A program made the position numbers and the translations under genes. The notes beneath the pieces were generated by a model. It saw only the letters and a program-made list of their open reading frames with translations, was not told the DNA's origin and did not search any database. From NCBI RefSeq assembly GCF_008304605.1, contig NZ_PIJY01000004.1, forward strand, positions 162,459-226,458: a stretch of DNA of 64,000 nucleotides, given 5' to 3'. The stretch comes from Oceanobacillus polygoni (lineage in GTDB: Bacteria > Bacillota > Bacilli > Bacillales > Amphibacillaceae). Shown here piece after piece: positions 1 through 7,799 of this stretch; within the stretch, counting starts at the first letter, position 1, and every line of letters starts with the position of its first letter.

Positions 1-488
1 CCTTTAGGGGAGGACAATTTATAAATTGGAAAGAAAGAAATTCTTTTGAACGCTCTATAATATGGACTTTGAATGGTATGTACTTCAAAGCCTAATCGCT
101 TGCATCCCTTATGCATGCTTGTTATACCAATTAATCCCTTGATTCGATTTGCGTACACATTTGCTTGTATATACTGAATAACGGATGGAAGTGATTCTTG
201 CACATGCTTATACGTAATAAATGCCCTTTTGATGTCACTATCGTACTTCTGTAACTGACGTAATAGCTTAACATTATGCAAGTGGATTTTCAAAAGGAAG
301 TCGTTTTTATTGATAACCGTTCCATCCGCTAACGTTACTTTTTCCCCTTTATACCTTGTAATGCGCACTCTAATAATCGTCTTTTCACCAAAGGTATTTT
401 TAATAAAACGTAACCGTGTAAATTGAAAATAAATTGGGTCAATCAAATTCCAAAGGAAAAGACAATTTTGTTTTATATTTATACTCAT
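1..488 (-). CDS. YkoP-like protein, cut by window edge
   Basis: An open frame begins at an ATG whose first base is 488, behind an AAGGAG about 7 nt upstream, and runs off the left edge without a stop, giving 162 visible residues. The N-terminus reads MSINIKQNCLFLWNLIDPIY, followed by a basic stretch and a central KIHLHNVKLLRQLQKYDSD segment. The layout resembles the small, uncharacterised YkoP family of Bacillus, which sits near a glycosyltransferase there as it does here. It is divergent from the glycosyltransferase at 670. Function unknown. The family call is from memory of the sequence pattern, so moderate. Confidence 0.6.
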   Translation of the reverse strand, partial: MSINIKQNCLFLWNLIDPIYFQFTRLRFIKNTFGEKTIIRVRITRYKGEKVTLADGTVINKNDFLLKIHLHNVKLLRQLQKYDSDIKRAFITYKHVQESLPSVIQYIQANVYANRIKGLIGITSMHKGCKRLGFEVHTIQSPYYRAFKRISFFPIYKLSSPK

Positions 489-548
489 TCCAGTGCTCCT
501 TATCGATTATCTAGTACATGTATATTTTGGATAAAAGCCAAGGTCCTA

Positions 549-616
549 TTACTGGTAATTAAAGGTTTATGGAATGAAATTACTGGTAATTAAAGGTTTA
601 TGGAATGAAATTACTG
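549..616. repeat. 31-bp tandem duplication in a divergent promoter region
   Basis: Two identical 31-bp copies lie head to tail at 549-579 and 580-610, followed by the first six bases of a third copy (611-616). The unit starts ttactggtaattaaaggttt and ends atggaatgaaa. It lies between the divergent YkoP-like and glycosyltransferase genes, where both promoters should be. The ATG inside copy 1 has no ribosome-binding site and is probably not a start. Confidence 0.9.
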
Positions 617-669
617 CTACTTCACAAAATAATTACGAAAGATGCGTATTCAAAAAGGAGGAGATTTTG

Positions 670-1770
670 TTGAACCGAATTTTATTCATGCCTCTACTGC
701 AAATCCCTTCAGGACATCATCATGTCGCTGAATGTATAACCGAACAATTGAAGGAAGCTTCTGATTGCATACAATGTGAAAAGGTTGAACTTTTGTCTTA
801 TTGCTACGGCAAGGCAGAGTCTCTCGTATCCTCCACATATTTACAATGGATTCATACGTTCCCTCATTTGTACAGCCGAATCTATAAATCTGCAGCAGTT
901 CAACAAGCTAAAAGCAACAAACGATTTCTCACCTATGAAAAGTTATTCTTAAAAAAAATGCTCTATTTACTACATCAGAAAAAGCCTGATATCGTTGTTT
1001 GCACGCATGCTCTTCCTTCTTATTTGGTGAATCAATTAAAAAGCATGGGACTATGGAAGGGCACGGTAATTAATGTATACACCGATTATTTTATTAACGA
1101 TCTTTGGGGAATACAACATATCGACTATCACTTTGTTCCAAGTTTTCATATAAAGCAAGAATTACGAAGCAAAGGAGTGGAATCAAATCTAATTTTTGTA
1201 ACTGGAATCCCTGTCCATCCAATCTTTAAAGAACCGAGACATCGTTTAAAGGAGCAAGTAAATTATTCCATTTTAATTAGCGGTGGAAATATGGGGGCCG
1301 GCTCTATTATGAAAGTACTTCATCAATTAAATCCATTAGGAAAAGTTGTCTATCGTGTGTTATGCGGAAAAAACAAAAAGTTATATGAATCCGTTGTTCG
1401 ACTCAAACACCCATGTATCCATGCAATCCCCTACATAAGTTCTAAACAGGATATGAATCAGCTTTATAATGAAGCTGACGCAATTATTTCAAAGCCTGGC
1501 GGAGTAACGATTACAGAATGTCTATGGAAAGGACTACCAGTCTTTGTCTATGATGCGTTACCAGGTCAAGAAGAATTTAATTTGCATTATTTAAAACAAC
1601 AAGGGTTAATTTATCATTTAGAAGAATGGAAAACTGTAACTAGTTTAGAGAAAACCATTATTAACACCATAAACCAAAACCTCACTACATTTCTTATAAA
1701 AACAGATGCGTTTCAAAAGAGCATCGAAAAACAGGGTATACCAAGTATCATACAAAATCTGTTACATTAA
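670..1770 (+). CDS. Processive glycosyltransferase, MGDG-synthase/YkoN-like (GT28)
   Basis: A 366-residue protein in the family of diacylglycerol glucosyltransferases and MurG-like GT28 enzymes, which move sugar from a nucleotide donor to a membrane lipid. The N-terminus (NRILFMPLLQIPSGHHHVAE) has the acceptor-side loop with the GHHH cluster typical of MGDG-synthase-type enzymes. The donor-binding site is the SKPGGVTITECL segment near residue 306, followed by LPGQEEFN. TTG at 670 is chosen because AAGGAGGAG ends 6 nt before it; an in-frame ATG at 574 lies inside a tandem repeat without a ribosome-binding site. It resembles B. subtilis YkoN more than UgtP, given the YkoP-like neighbour. Acceptor lipid unknown. 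Confidence 0.75.
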   Translation: MNRILFMPLLQIPSGHHHVAECITEQLKEASDCIQCEKVELLSYCYGKAESLVSSTYLQWIHTFPHLYSRIYKSAAVQQAKSNKRFLTYEKLFLKKMLYLLHQKKPDIVVCTHALPSYLVNQLKSMGLWKGTVINVYTDYFINDLWGIQHIDYHFVPSFHIKQELRSKGVESNLIFVTGIPVHPIFKEPRHRLKEQVNYSILISGGNMGAGSIMKVLHQLNPLGKVVYRVLCGKNKKLYESVVRLKHPCIHAIPYISSKQDMNQLYNEADAIISKPGGVTITECLWKGLPVFVYDALPGQEEFNLHYLKQQGLIYHLEEWKTVTSLEKTIINTINQNLTTFLIKTDAFQKSIEKQGIPSIIQNLLH

Positions 1771-1867
1771 CAATGTCCCTTTTATTCAGTCACCTCAACT
1801 CTCCCAAAATGTCTATGATGCTCTAAAACAAAAATAACTCTCCCCCCTCCTTCCTTTAGCATATAAA

Positions 1868-1915
1868 AACTGCACCTCCAATTGTTAGAGTATGTCTAAC
1901 AATCGGGGTGCAGTT
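1868..1915 (-). terminator. Rho-independent terminator of the RluA-type gene
   Basis: A long inverted repeat (AACTGCACC and AATTGTTAGA against TCTAACAAT and GGTGCAGTT) lies between two convergent genes. The T-run follows on the minus strand (GCAGTTTTTATA), so it mainly ends the pseudouridine synthase gene. It may also stop plus-strand transcripts. Confidence 0.85.
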
Positions 1916-1942
1916 CATTCCTGCTCCATGCTTCTTGTTTAT

Positions 1943-2632
1943 TTATAGATTCCCCCATATCCCCCAAGGATGCTTCTCTTCTGGAGGAGAGGAAGTAACC
2001 TCTATTATTTCCTTTTTAATTGGATGTTCGAATCTTAGAGTGTGCGCCCATAGCGCGATTTGCTGTCCAGGTCGGTTAACCTTTTGTCCATATTTTTGAT
2101 CACCGTATATCGGGGTTCTATTCGAGGAAAGCTGAACGCGTATTTGATGAGGTCTTCCTGTATGGAGTTGAACCGACAACAAACTTAAACCTTCTGTGTT
2201 GGCAATCACTTTATAATCCAGCACCGCTTTCTTAGCCTGCTTATGATTGGCCGCTACCGTATAAACCTTATTTTCACGATTATTTTTCAAGAGGTAATGT
2301 TCTAATTTTGCCTCTGTTTGTGTCGGCATACCTCTTACAACAGCTAAATACTTTCGTTCGATTGCTTGTCTCCTTACCAAATCCGACATCCGCGAAGCTG
2401 CTTTCGATGTTTTCGCGAAAACCATCGCACCACCAACTGGACGATCCAAGCGATGCACTAATCCTAGAAAAACATTTCCTGGTTTTTGATATCGAACTTT
2501 TAAATCCTGCTTCAGCATCGATAGAAAATCGTTATCCCCTGTTCGATCAGCTTGCACCGGAATATTTACCGGCTTTTCTACAAGCAACAGATGATTATCT
2601 TCATATAAAACTGAAATTTCCACGCTTACCAA
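1943..2632 (-). CDS. RluA-family RNA pseudouridine synthase
   Basis: A 229-residue protein that isomerises uridine to pseudouridine in rRNA or tRNA. The catalytic signature LVHRLDRPVGGAMVFAKT is near residues 58-75, with the catalytic Asp in HRLD. RKYLAVVRG and the C-terminal LHTGRPHQIRVQL motif are also present. It lacks an N-terminal S4 domain, like the shorter RluA/RluC relatives. TTG at 2632 has an AAGGAG only 3 nt away; GTG at 2623 would have 11 nt, so the true start could be either. It stands alone between two terminators. Exact target uridine unknown. Confidence 0.85.
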   Translation of the reverse strand: MVSVEISVLYEDNHLLLVEKPVNIPVQADRTGDNDFLSMLKQDLKVRYQKPGNVFLGLVHRLDRPVGGAMVFAKTSKAASRMSDLVRRQAIERKYLAVVRGMPTQTEAKLEHYLLKNNRENKVYTVAANHKQAKKAVLDYKVIANTEGLSLLSVQLHTGRPHQIRVQLSSNRTPIYGDQKYGQKVNRPGQQIALWAHTLRFEHPIKKEIIEVTSSPPEEKHPWGIWGNL

Positions 2633-2811
2633 TACTCCTTACAACATGATGTAACTATTTGTACTTTTTAAATGAGCTATGAAATACTCATCTAAATTAA
2701 TGCAATTAACCTATTACTCTAGTACGAATAGTATCCAATGTCAAGGTTATGCACTTTACAAAAACTTTTTCTCACTAAACCTTAGAAGTTGAGCGATTAT
2801 CTGATGAAATG

Positions 2812-2852
2812 AAAAAGAAGCTGAACTCACTTATTTATGAATTTAGCTTCTA
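2812..2852 (-). terminator. Terminator of the glycosyltransferase/PAP2 pair
   Basis: On the minus strand GAAGCTAAATTCA pairs with TGAGTTCAGCTTC across an 8-nt loop and is followed by TTTTT. It lies about 50 nt past the stop of the GT4 gene. Confidence 0.85.
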
Positions 2853-2898
2853 ATGTATAATTATTTTTTATGAATCGTGCACACCACAATCTATAAAA

Positions 2899-4041
2899 TT
2901 AAGCAAGTACCCTATACCCAGATTCTTGTAGCACCTGTTCATATTCATCCAACAGCCCATCAAAAATCGTATCCCAAGCTTGCGTTTTCGCATATTTTTT
3001 AACTTCTAATCGCATTGTTTCTCTCTCTACCCGATCGGAAAGCATACGAATGATTGCTTCAGCAAAAGCCTCGTTATCCTTCTCTTCACATAAAATCCCT
3101 GTTACTCCGTCATTGATAATGGTTCGAACGCCGCCAGCATTTACACCAATTACTGGTGTCCCACATGCCATCGATTCTAACACGACATTGCCAAAGGTTT
3201 CCGTAGCAGAAGGAAAAACAAATAAATCCGCTGCTGCATAAATTTCCGCTAAATCTTCTCCAGTTATATAGCCTGCAAACGTCATGTTTGTCGGTGCAGC
3301 ATCTTCTAATTCACTTTTTAATGGCCCATCACCTACAATAAGCCAATGGACATTACCGATTCCTTTTTGAAGTAGTCTTTCACTAATATCTGGCAGCAAA
3401 TTAACATCTTTTTCTGGTGATATTCTTCCAACATAAAGCAGAAGATGTTTTTCTTTAATCTGATACTTTTCTCTAACTCGTTGTTCATTATAGTTACTAT
3501 GATATGTTGAAACATCTACACCGCGAGACCATATCGATAAGTTCGTAAATCCATGTTTTTGTAATTGTTCCTTTGTATCCGTAGAAGGGACAAAAATCTT
3601 CTTTAATGGACGATGAAACCAGTGCATATACTTCCAAAGCACCTTTGATAAAAATTGCATATCATAATAAGTCAAGTATTTATCAAAATCTGTATGATAA
3701 GATCCTACGATCGGAATATTTAATTTTTTCGCATAATGCAGTCCACAAAGTCCCATATTAAATGGGGTAGCTACATGAATAATATCAGGCTGGAATTGCT
3801 GTAATTCTTCTCTTACATTTGACATTTTCGGCAATGCTAATCGACATTCTTGATACAGAAAAAAAGGTAGACTCGCAAAACGATGAACATTACTTGAATA
3901 TAAACCTTCATTAGAGCTTTTAGGTGCAAACACCCGGTATTCAATCCCCTGCTCATCTAGATATTCTGTAAATCGTTTTAACGTTTTAGCCACTCCGTTC
4001 ACTTCCGGTGCAAAGGTATCTGTAAAAATAGCAATTTTCAA
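2899..4041 (-). CDS. GT4-family glycosyltransferase (group 1)
   Basis: A 380-residue retaining glycosyltransferase with the GT-B fold. The N-terminus LKIAIFTDTFAPEVNGVAKT is typical of mannosyl/glucosyltransferases that act on diacylglycerol or phosphatidylinositol. The C-terminal donor domain carries VGRISPEKD, ADLFVFPSATETFGNVVLES and MACGTPVIGVNAGG, including the EX7E-type acidic pair. TTG at 4041 is chosen because GGGGTGG lies about 7 nt upstream; an ATG 15 nt earlier is less well placed. It is followed 5' by a PAP2 phosphatase 56 nt away on the same strand, consistent with a membrane-lipid or envelope role. Acceptor not determinable. Confidence 0.82.
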   Translation of the reverse strand: MKIAIFTDTFAPEVNGVAKTLKRFTEYLDEQGIEYRVFAPKSSNEGLYSSNVHRFASLPFFLYQECRLALPKMSNVREELQQFQPDIIHVATPFNMGLCGLHYAKKLNIPIVGSYHTDFDKYLTYYDMQFLSKVLWKYMHWFHRPLKKIFVPSTDTKEQLQKHGFTNLSIWSRGVDVSTYHSNYNEQRVREKYQIKEKHLLLYVGRISPEKDVNLLPDISERLLQKGIGNVHWLIVGDGPLKSELEDAAPTNMTFAGYITGEDLAEIYAAADLFVFPSATETFGNVVLESMACGTPVIGVNAGGVRTIINDGVTGILCEEKDNEAFAEAIIRMLSDRVERETMRLEVKKYAKTQAWDTIFDGLLDEYEQVLQESGYRVLA

Positions 4042-4097
4042 GAACATCCACCCCATATAAAGTTTTTAAAAATGCACATGTAAACAGGTATAAAAGA

Positions 4098-4643
4098 CTA
4101 TAATGACAAGACAAACATACGAATAAATAAAAATGATAGAATCCCTGCAGTCGTCCCAAATAAGCACCCTACAAGTACATCTGTAGGATAATGAAGTCCT
4201 AAATAAATTCGTGATACCCCAACAGCAATGCCTAATGGAAGTAAAATGGTGGTCAATACAGGATAAAAAAGTATAAATGGAATTATGATTGCAAATATTG
4301 CTGTTGTATGTCCAGAAGGAAAGGAGTGATCTTGCAATGGATTTTCCAGCACATGTATTTCTTCTAAACTTACATACGGTCTTTTACGAGGAAACAGCTT
4401 TTTTAGAAGTGCAACTGGAAGATGACTAATTGTTAAAGCTATTGCACTAGTAATCGCAAGTAATTGGACTGTGCCAGATGTAAACAGAATTAGAAGTAAT
4501 ACGGCGGCTATTGTAAATCTCGCTCCACCAAAGTGTGTGACCGTCCGAAAAAAGGTGTTCACATGCTTCCTGTCAAAGTATTGATTTATTAAACGAAATA
4601 CATGCACTTCCGTTGTATAAAACCAATTAAAAAACTTGACCAT
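4098..4643 (-). CDS. PAP2-family membrane phosphatase
   Basis: A 181-residue integral membrane phosphatase of the type-2 phosphatidic acid phosphatase/undecaprenyl-pyrophosphatase superfamily. All three motifs are present: KKLFPRKRP (C1) near residue 85, SFPSGHTTA (C2) near 110 and SRIYLGLHYPTDVLVG (C3) near 145, with the catalytic His residues in C2 and C3. Several hydrophobic spans surround them. ATG at 4643 follows GGGGGGAT by 7 nt. It is first of a two-gene unit with the GT4 glycosyltransferase. Substrate may be a lipid phosphate or undecaprenyl pyrophosphate. Confidence 0.85.
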   Translation of the reverse strand: MVKFFNWFYTTEVHVFRLINQYFDRKHVNTFFRTVTHFGGARFTIAAVLLLILFTSGTVQLLAITSAIALTISHLPVALLKKLFPRKRPYVSLEEIHVLENPLQDHSFPSGHTTAIFAIIIPFILFYPVLTTILLPLGIAVGVSRIYLGLHYPTDVLVGCLFGTTAGILSFLFIRMFVLSL

Positions 4644-5389
4644 TCAATTTATCCCCCCATTATTTTATTCGTTCCCTCATTTCTATTGTAATGAATGAAT
4701 ATTTAGTTAATAATAATTTTTTGTGAAGTTATTTTTATATAGGGTGGATTGAAGAAAAAACGGAAAAGATCCCCTATTACGATGCAGAGCTATTTACACT
4801 TCACCCTTACTTTCCATTAGAATCGAATCAGATCTTACTTCCTCATCTTATCATTCATTTACCCAGAATATTTTGCACGCGTAGAGTGACAGGCGCGTCA
4901 TTCATTAAAACAGTTTAATTATAATCGTATATTCTTATATATATGTTGAAAGGAGGGATGAATAAGCTTGAAACGAGAAGTTGTTTCACCATTTGGGAAT
5001 GCTGAGTAAACCCTTTGAGATAATGTATCAAAAAATAAATATCGGTATTAAGCGACTGGAATTCGAGGTTTTCAGGACATCCATACAGAAATTGCGGGCT
5101 GTATCGATGACATTCACAGAGAAAAATGCCTAAATACAAAAGCCATTAAAAATATGATTTAGTTACACAATCAATCAGATACCGGTGCTGACTTATCACT
5201 TATCTATAGAAGTAAACGAAATTAGTAAGCTACTACATAGCAGTTAGCAAACTTCAAGATTAGTAAATAACATGAAGGGTTATACAAGATTAAACCGACT
5301 AAACAATTTCAACCATTTCAAGGGTGAGATTTATCATAGAAACTACAATAACCCTAAAAGTAATTAGAATTATCATCTCCTGTAACTGC
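4644..5389. other. Intergenic region with decayed coding remnants
   Basis: No intact gene is visible here. On the plus strand a frame without a start codon runs from about 4726 to a TAA at 4916-4918 and reads like protein (it includes PYYDAELFTLHPYFPLES). I do not recognise the family. From 4950 to 5390 all frames are interrupted every few dozen codons. The whole stretch looks like gene debris next to the DUF421 remnant. Confidence 0.4.
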
Positions 5390-5590
5390 TGAAATGCTGT
5401 CCATTAAACCTAAAGAAACTACCATTTCTTATTTATTGATTAATTGATGAGGGAAGAATAGAAAAGAAAGCCCTGAAATATATCCAAAAAGATGAAAAAT
5501 GGTTAAGAGCTCAATTAGCTGAAAAGGGTTATAAGGATTTAAGCAAGATTTATTATGCTGAGTGGTCTTGCGTGGATGGGTTTGTTGTTA
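5390..5590 (+). pseudogene. Remnant of a DUF421 (YetF-like) membrane protein, C-terminal part
   Basis: From 5440 the plus strand reads LIDEGRIEKKALKYIQKDEK followed by WLRAQLAEKGYKDLSKIYYA. This matches the cytoplasmic C-terminal domain of DUF421/YetF-type proteins ('dG.I....L...g....WL...L...G......v.yAe'). An in-frame TGA lies directly upstream at 5437-5439. The preceding residues (KPKETTISYLLIN) continue in another frame, which indicates a frameshift. The membrane-spanning N-terminal part is not recognisable. There is no start codon. Family call from pattern memory. Confidence 0.5.
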
Positions 5591-5674
5591 GAGGGGGAAA
5601 AGTGATAACGCAGATTTATAGCATTGCAAGGGATTCACATATGTTTTTAAGTGTTTCCATAACGAATGAAACAA

Positions 5675-5697
5675 GACAAGGCGCATTGCACCTTGTC
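5675..5697 (-). terminator. Terminator of the yhf operon
   Basis: GACAAGGTGC/GCGCCTTGTC forms a 10-bp stem with one G-U pair and a 3-nt loop, followed on the minus strand by TTGTTTC. It lies 14 nt past the yhfT stop. Confidence 0.7.
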
Positions 5698-5710
5698 CCG
5701 ATTCCTTACA

Positions 5711-7003
5711 TTATTGAGGTATATTCATAACTCCAAGCAATACTAAAATATTAACAATAATCCCTACTGCTATTGCCCCTACTGGTCCTACAGCCATTCG
5801 AACGATTGGACGCCCAGCTGCTTCATTCAACAGATAGAATCCAGCAATAAAGAAGAAACCAAATCCTGGTGCAATCATATTTGCAGCATTCGCACCACCA
5901 ATTAGTAAGGCGACTTCAAGTAATTTGGTCATGGCACTACGAATGTTCTCCCCAGAGTTACGGACACCCGGATATTTATCTAGGAATTTAGCAATATAGC
6001 TCAATAGCATTACTTCCGCAAAAATTACGACGGCACCAATAATAACTGCTAACCACACATTTGGTGAAAATAAACCAACGACGAAGATCAAGGTAAATCC
6101 AACTGGACTATAGACACCAGTTGCAATTGCCGTACTTGCAACTAATGGAATAAATCCAATTGCTCTTGCTGCTGCAGCAATTCCTGCATCAGATTGCTTA
6201 CCTTCAGCAAGTAAGTTAAGTGAAATGGGGTCACCAGCCATCAATAGAAGATTGGTGGCTCCAGCAATCAATGCACCAATAACCATAAAATACACAACAT
6301 TTTTCTTAATACGTAATACTTTTTCACTGAAAACAGACGCCAAATCTACAGATGAGCCTTCTTCTGCTTTTTCTCTCATTGCGTAAGCAAATAAGAAAAT
6401 CATACCGACAATTAAAGCCATACCTTCTTGGTTTAATGTAATCACATTATCACCAATTGTAAGTAGTCCTTGTTCATTTACAAATACGGCTAGCTGTCTA
6501 ACAATAGCTGCTACTGCAAAAGTCAAAATACCTTTTTTAATACTGAATTGCAACGCAACTGCCAGTGCAGGGAAAGCCATAAATGTAACAACAACAGGAG
6601 TCCCAACCTCCCCAAGTGGCTCAAGGAAATTAACTGGAAGGTATTCAAATAATTTAACAAATCCTTCAAGACCAGTTAGAAGTCCCCAACCATAAAGACC
6701 ACCGATGATAGCTGCGACGGGAGTACCCCACTTGTTCTTAGGTGTTACTAGTCCAATAATATCGGTTCCTAACAAAATACTGTGGATTAAAATAATACTT
6801 GCTGATAATGTAAATGGTATCCCAAACCCAATCACCAATCCGAAACTCATAGCAAACGCAGTTAAACCAAGTTCTCTACGCTTTAAGCTGCCATCAATAT
6901 GTTCTGAAACAATTGGTCGTAATCCATCATTAAAAACTGCAATATTTCGATTTGCTAAAATAGCAGCTACTGCACCTATTAATACGACAAACAATGTTTC
7001 CAT
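5711..7003 (-). CDS. yhfT: YhfT-like membrane transporter
   Basis: A 430-residue protein made almost wholly of hydrophobic helices (about 11-12), with the N-terminus METLFVVLIGAVAAILANRN. It matches the YhfT family of predicted inner-membrane carriers, known mainly from the uncharacterised yhf cluster of E. coli. It is the last gene of this operon, 17 nt after the YhfU-like gene; ATG at 7003 has a GGGGG about 8 nt upstream. Transport substrate unknown; presumably the compound processed by the cluster. The family call rests on the neighbourhood as much as on the sequence. Confidence 0.8.
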   Translation of the reverse strand: METLFVVLIGAVAAILANRNIAVFNDGLRPIVSEHIDGSLKRRELGLTAFAMSFGLVIGFGIPFTLSASIILIHSILLGTDIIGLVTPKNKWGTPVAAIIGGLYGWGLLTGLEGFVKLFEYLPVNFLEPLGEVGTPVVVTFMAFPALAVALQFSIKKGILTFAVAAIVRQLAVFVNEQGLLTIGDNVITLNQEGMALIVGMIFLFAYAMREKAEEGSSVDLASVFSEKVLRIKKNVVYFMVIGALIAGATNLLLMAGDPISLNLLAEGKQSDAGIAAAARAIGFIPLVASTAIATGVYSPVGFTLIFVVGLFSPNVWLAVIIGAVVIFAEVMLLSYIAKFLDKYPGVRNSGENIRSAMTKLLEVALLIGGANAANMIAPGFGFFFIAGFYLLNEAAGRPIVRMAVGPVGAIAVGIIVNILVLLGVMNIPQ

Positions 7004-7020
7004 TTATTTGTCCCCCTATT

Positions 7021-7380
7021 CTATGAATTTGCTTTAATCGCATTTAATATCATTGGAACTGCTGTCTCAACATGATCACCTGTAAATCCAAAAGCTTTCT
7101 TCCCATTCTTAACTGCTTCAATTACATTCTCTTCTTTAGGCTTTTTCCCTGGCATTGATACGGTTTCACACTGATTTCTTCCAAGCATTGCAATCGCCAT
7201 GGCTAATGCACCACCACCACCTGTATGGCATGCACCAAAGTAGTAATCTGCTTTACCTGTTTTCATTTGCATTGCCGCTTCTAAGTCGGATTTGACAACG
7301 GTTTCAATTGTAGGTTCTAACTCCTTTATTAATCTTTCAATCTCTTTTTTCTCCACTTGACCACCTATTACAATTTTCAT
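7021..7380 (-). CDS. yhfU: YhfU-like DUF2620 protein
   Basis: A small soluble protein (119 residues) starting MKIVIGGQVEKKEIERL, with a glycine-rich centre (GACHTGGGGALAMAIAML, residues about 50-67) and a C-terminal GFTGDHVETAVP. This is the DUF2620/YhfU family, of unknown function and always next to YhfT. Its size and glycine loop recall PTS IIB-like or small accessory subunits, so it may work with the YhfT transporter; that is inference. ATG at 7380 is preferred (AAGGAGG 7 nt upstream); the adjacent ATG at 7383 is also possible. Confidence 0.8.
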   Translation of the reverse strand: MKIVIGGQVEKKEIERLIKELEPTIETVVKSDLEAAMQMKTGKADYYFGACHTGGGGALAMAIAMLGRNQCETVSMPGKKPKEENVIEAVKNGKKAFGFTGDHVETAVPMILNAIKANS

Positions 7381-7392
7381 CATAATTCCTCC

Positions 7393-7758
7393 TTATAAAT
7401 TTGTATTTAACACGGTTACATAATGCATATAAAGAAATTCTTTTTCTCCCTGTGGTAAAGACTGGTTACAATTATCCTCAATTAAGGCGACTTGTTCTTT
7501 AGCTAATCCAAAATGCACAGATTGTTCCACCTCAAGCATTAATTCCACTGCTGGTTCTTCTACTTCTTCACCTGCTTCAATTCTTGTAAGTGCCATTGGC
7601 AGGTGGGTAAAGAGCATCTCTGCTTGGTCAATATCCGTCTTATTAACAACCCCCATGATTTGCGTGAATGCCAGTAAGGCAACTTCATGTGCAGTATTAG
7701 AAATCACCTTTTGTTCGAGCAAAAGTTGTAGCCTTTCCTTATAAGCCTGTAAATTCAT
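7393..7758 (-). CDS. Stand-alone PRD-domain protein (YhfY-like)
   Basis: A 121-residue protein consisting essentially of one PTS-regulation domain, as in E. coli YhfY. A candidate regulatory histidine lies in LFTHLPMALTRI (about residue 57) and a second in FLYMHYVTVLN near the C-terminus. It has no DNA- or RNA-binding domain. ATG at 7758 is selected because GGAGGTG precedes it by 5 nt. It overlaps nothing and lies between the amidase-like gene and yhfU. PRD domains are normally phosphorylated by PTS proteins, so the operon may be linked to PTS status although no PTS gene is present in the window. Confidence 0.72.
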   Translation of the reverse strand: MNLQAYKERLQLLLEQKVISNTAHEVALLAFTQIMGVVNKTDIDQAEMLFTHLPMALTRIEAGEEVEEPAVELMLEVEQSVHFGLAKEQVALIEDNCNQSLPQGEKEFLYMHYVTVLNTNL

Positions 7759-7799
7759 AAAAACACCTCCAATTCTTCTAATTGTATGATGAATAACGA

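Noticed and set aside
574..669. Upstream extension of the plus-strand glycosyltransferase from ATG 574
   Set aside because: The ATG is inside the tandem repeat, has no ribosome-binding site, and adds residues not matching the family; TTG 670 has a near-ideal site.
4915..5139. Minus-strand frame of 74 codons in the decayed region
   Set aside because: No ribosome-binding site, unlikely composition, and it overlaps a region where all frames look broken.
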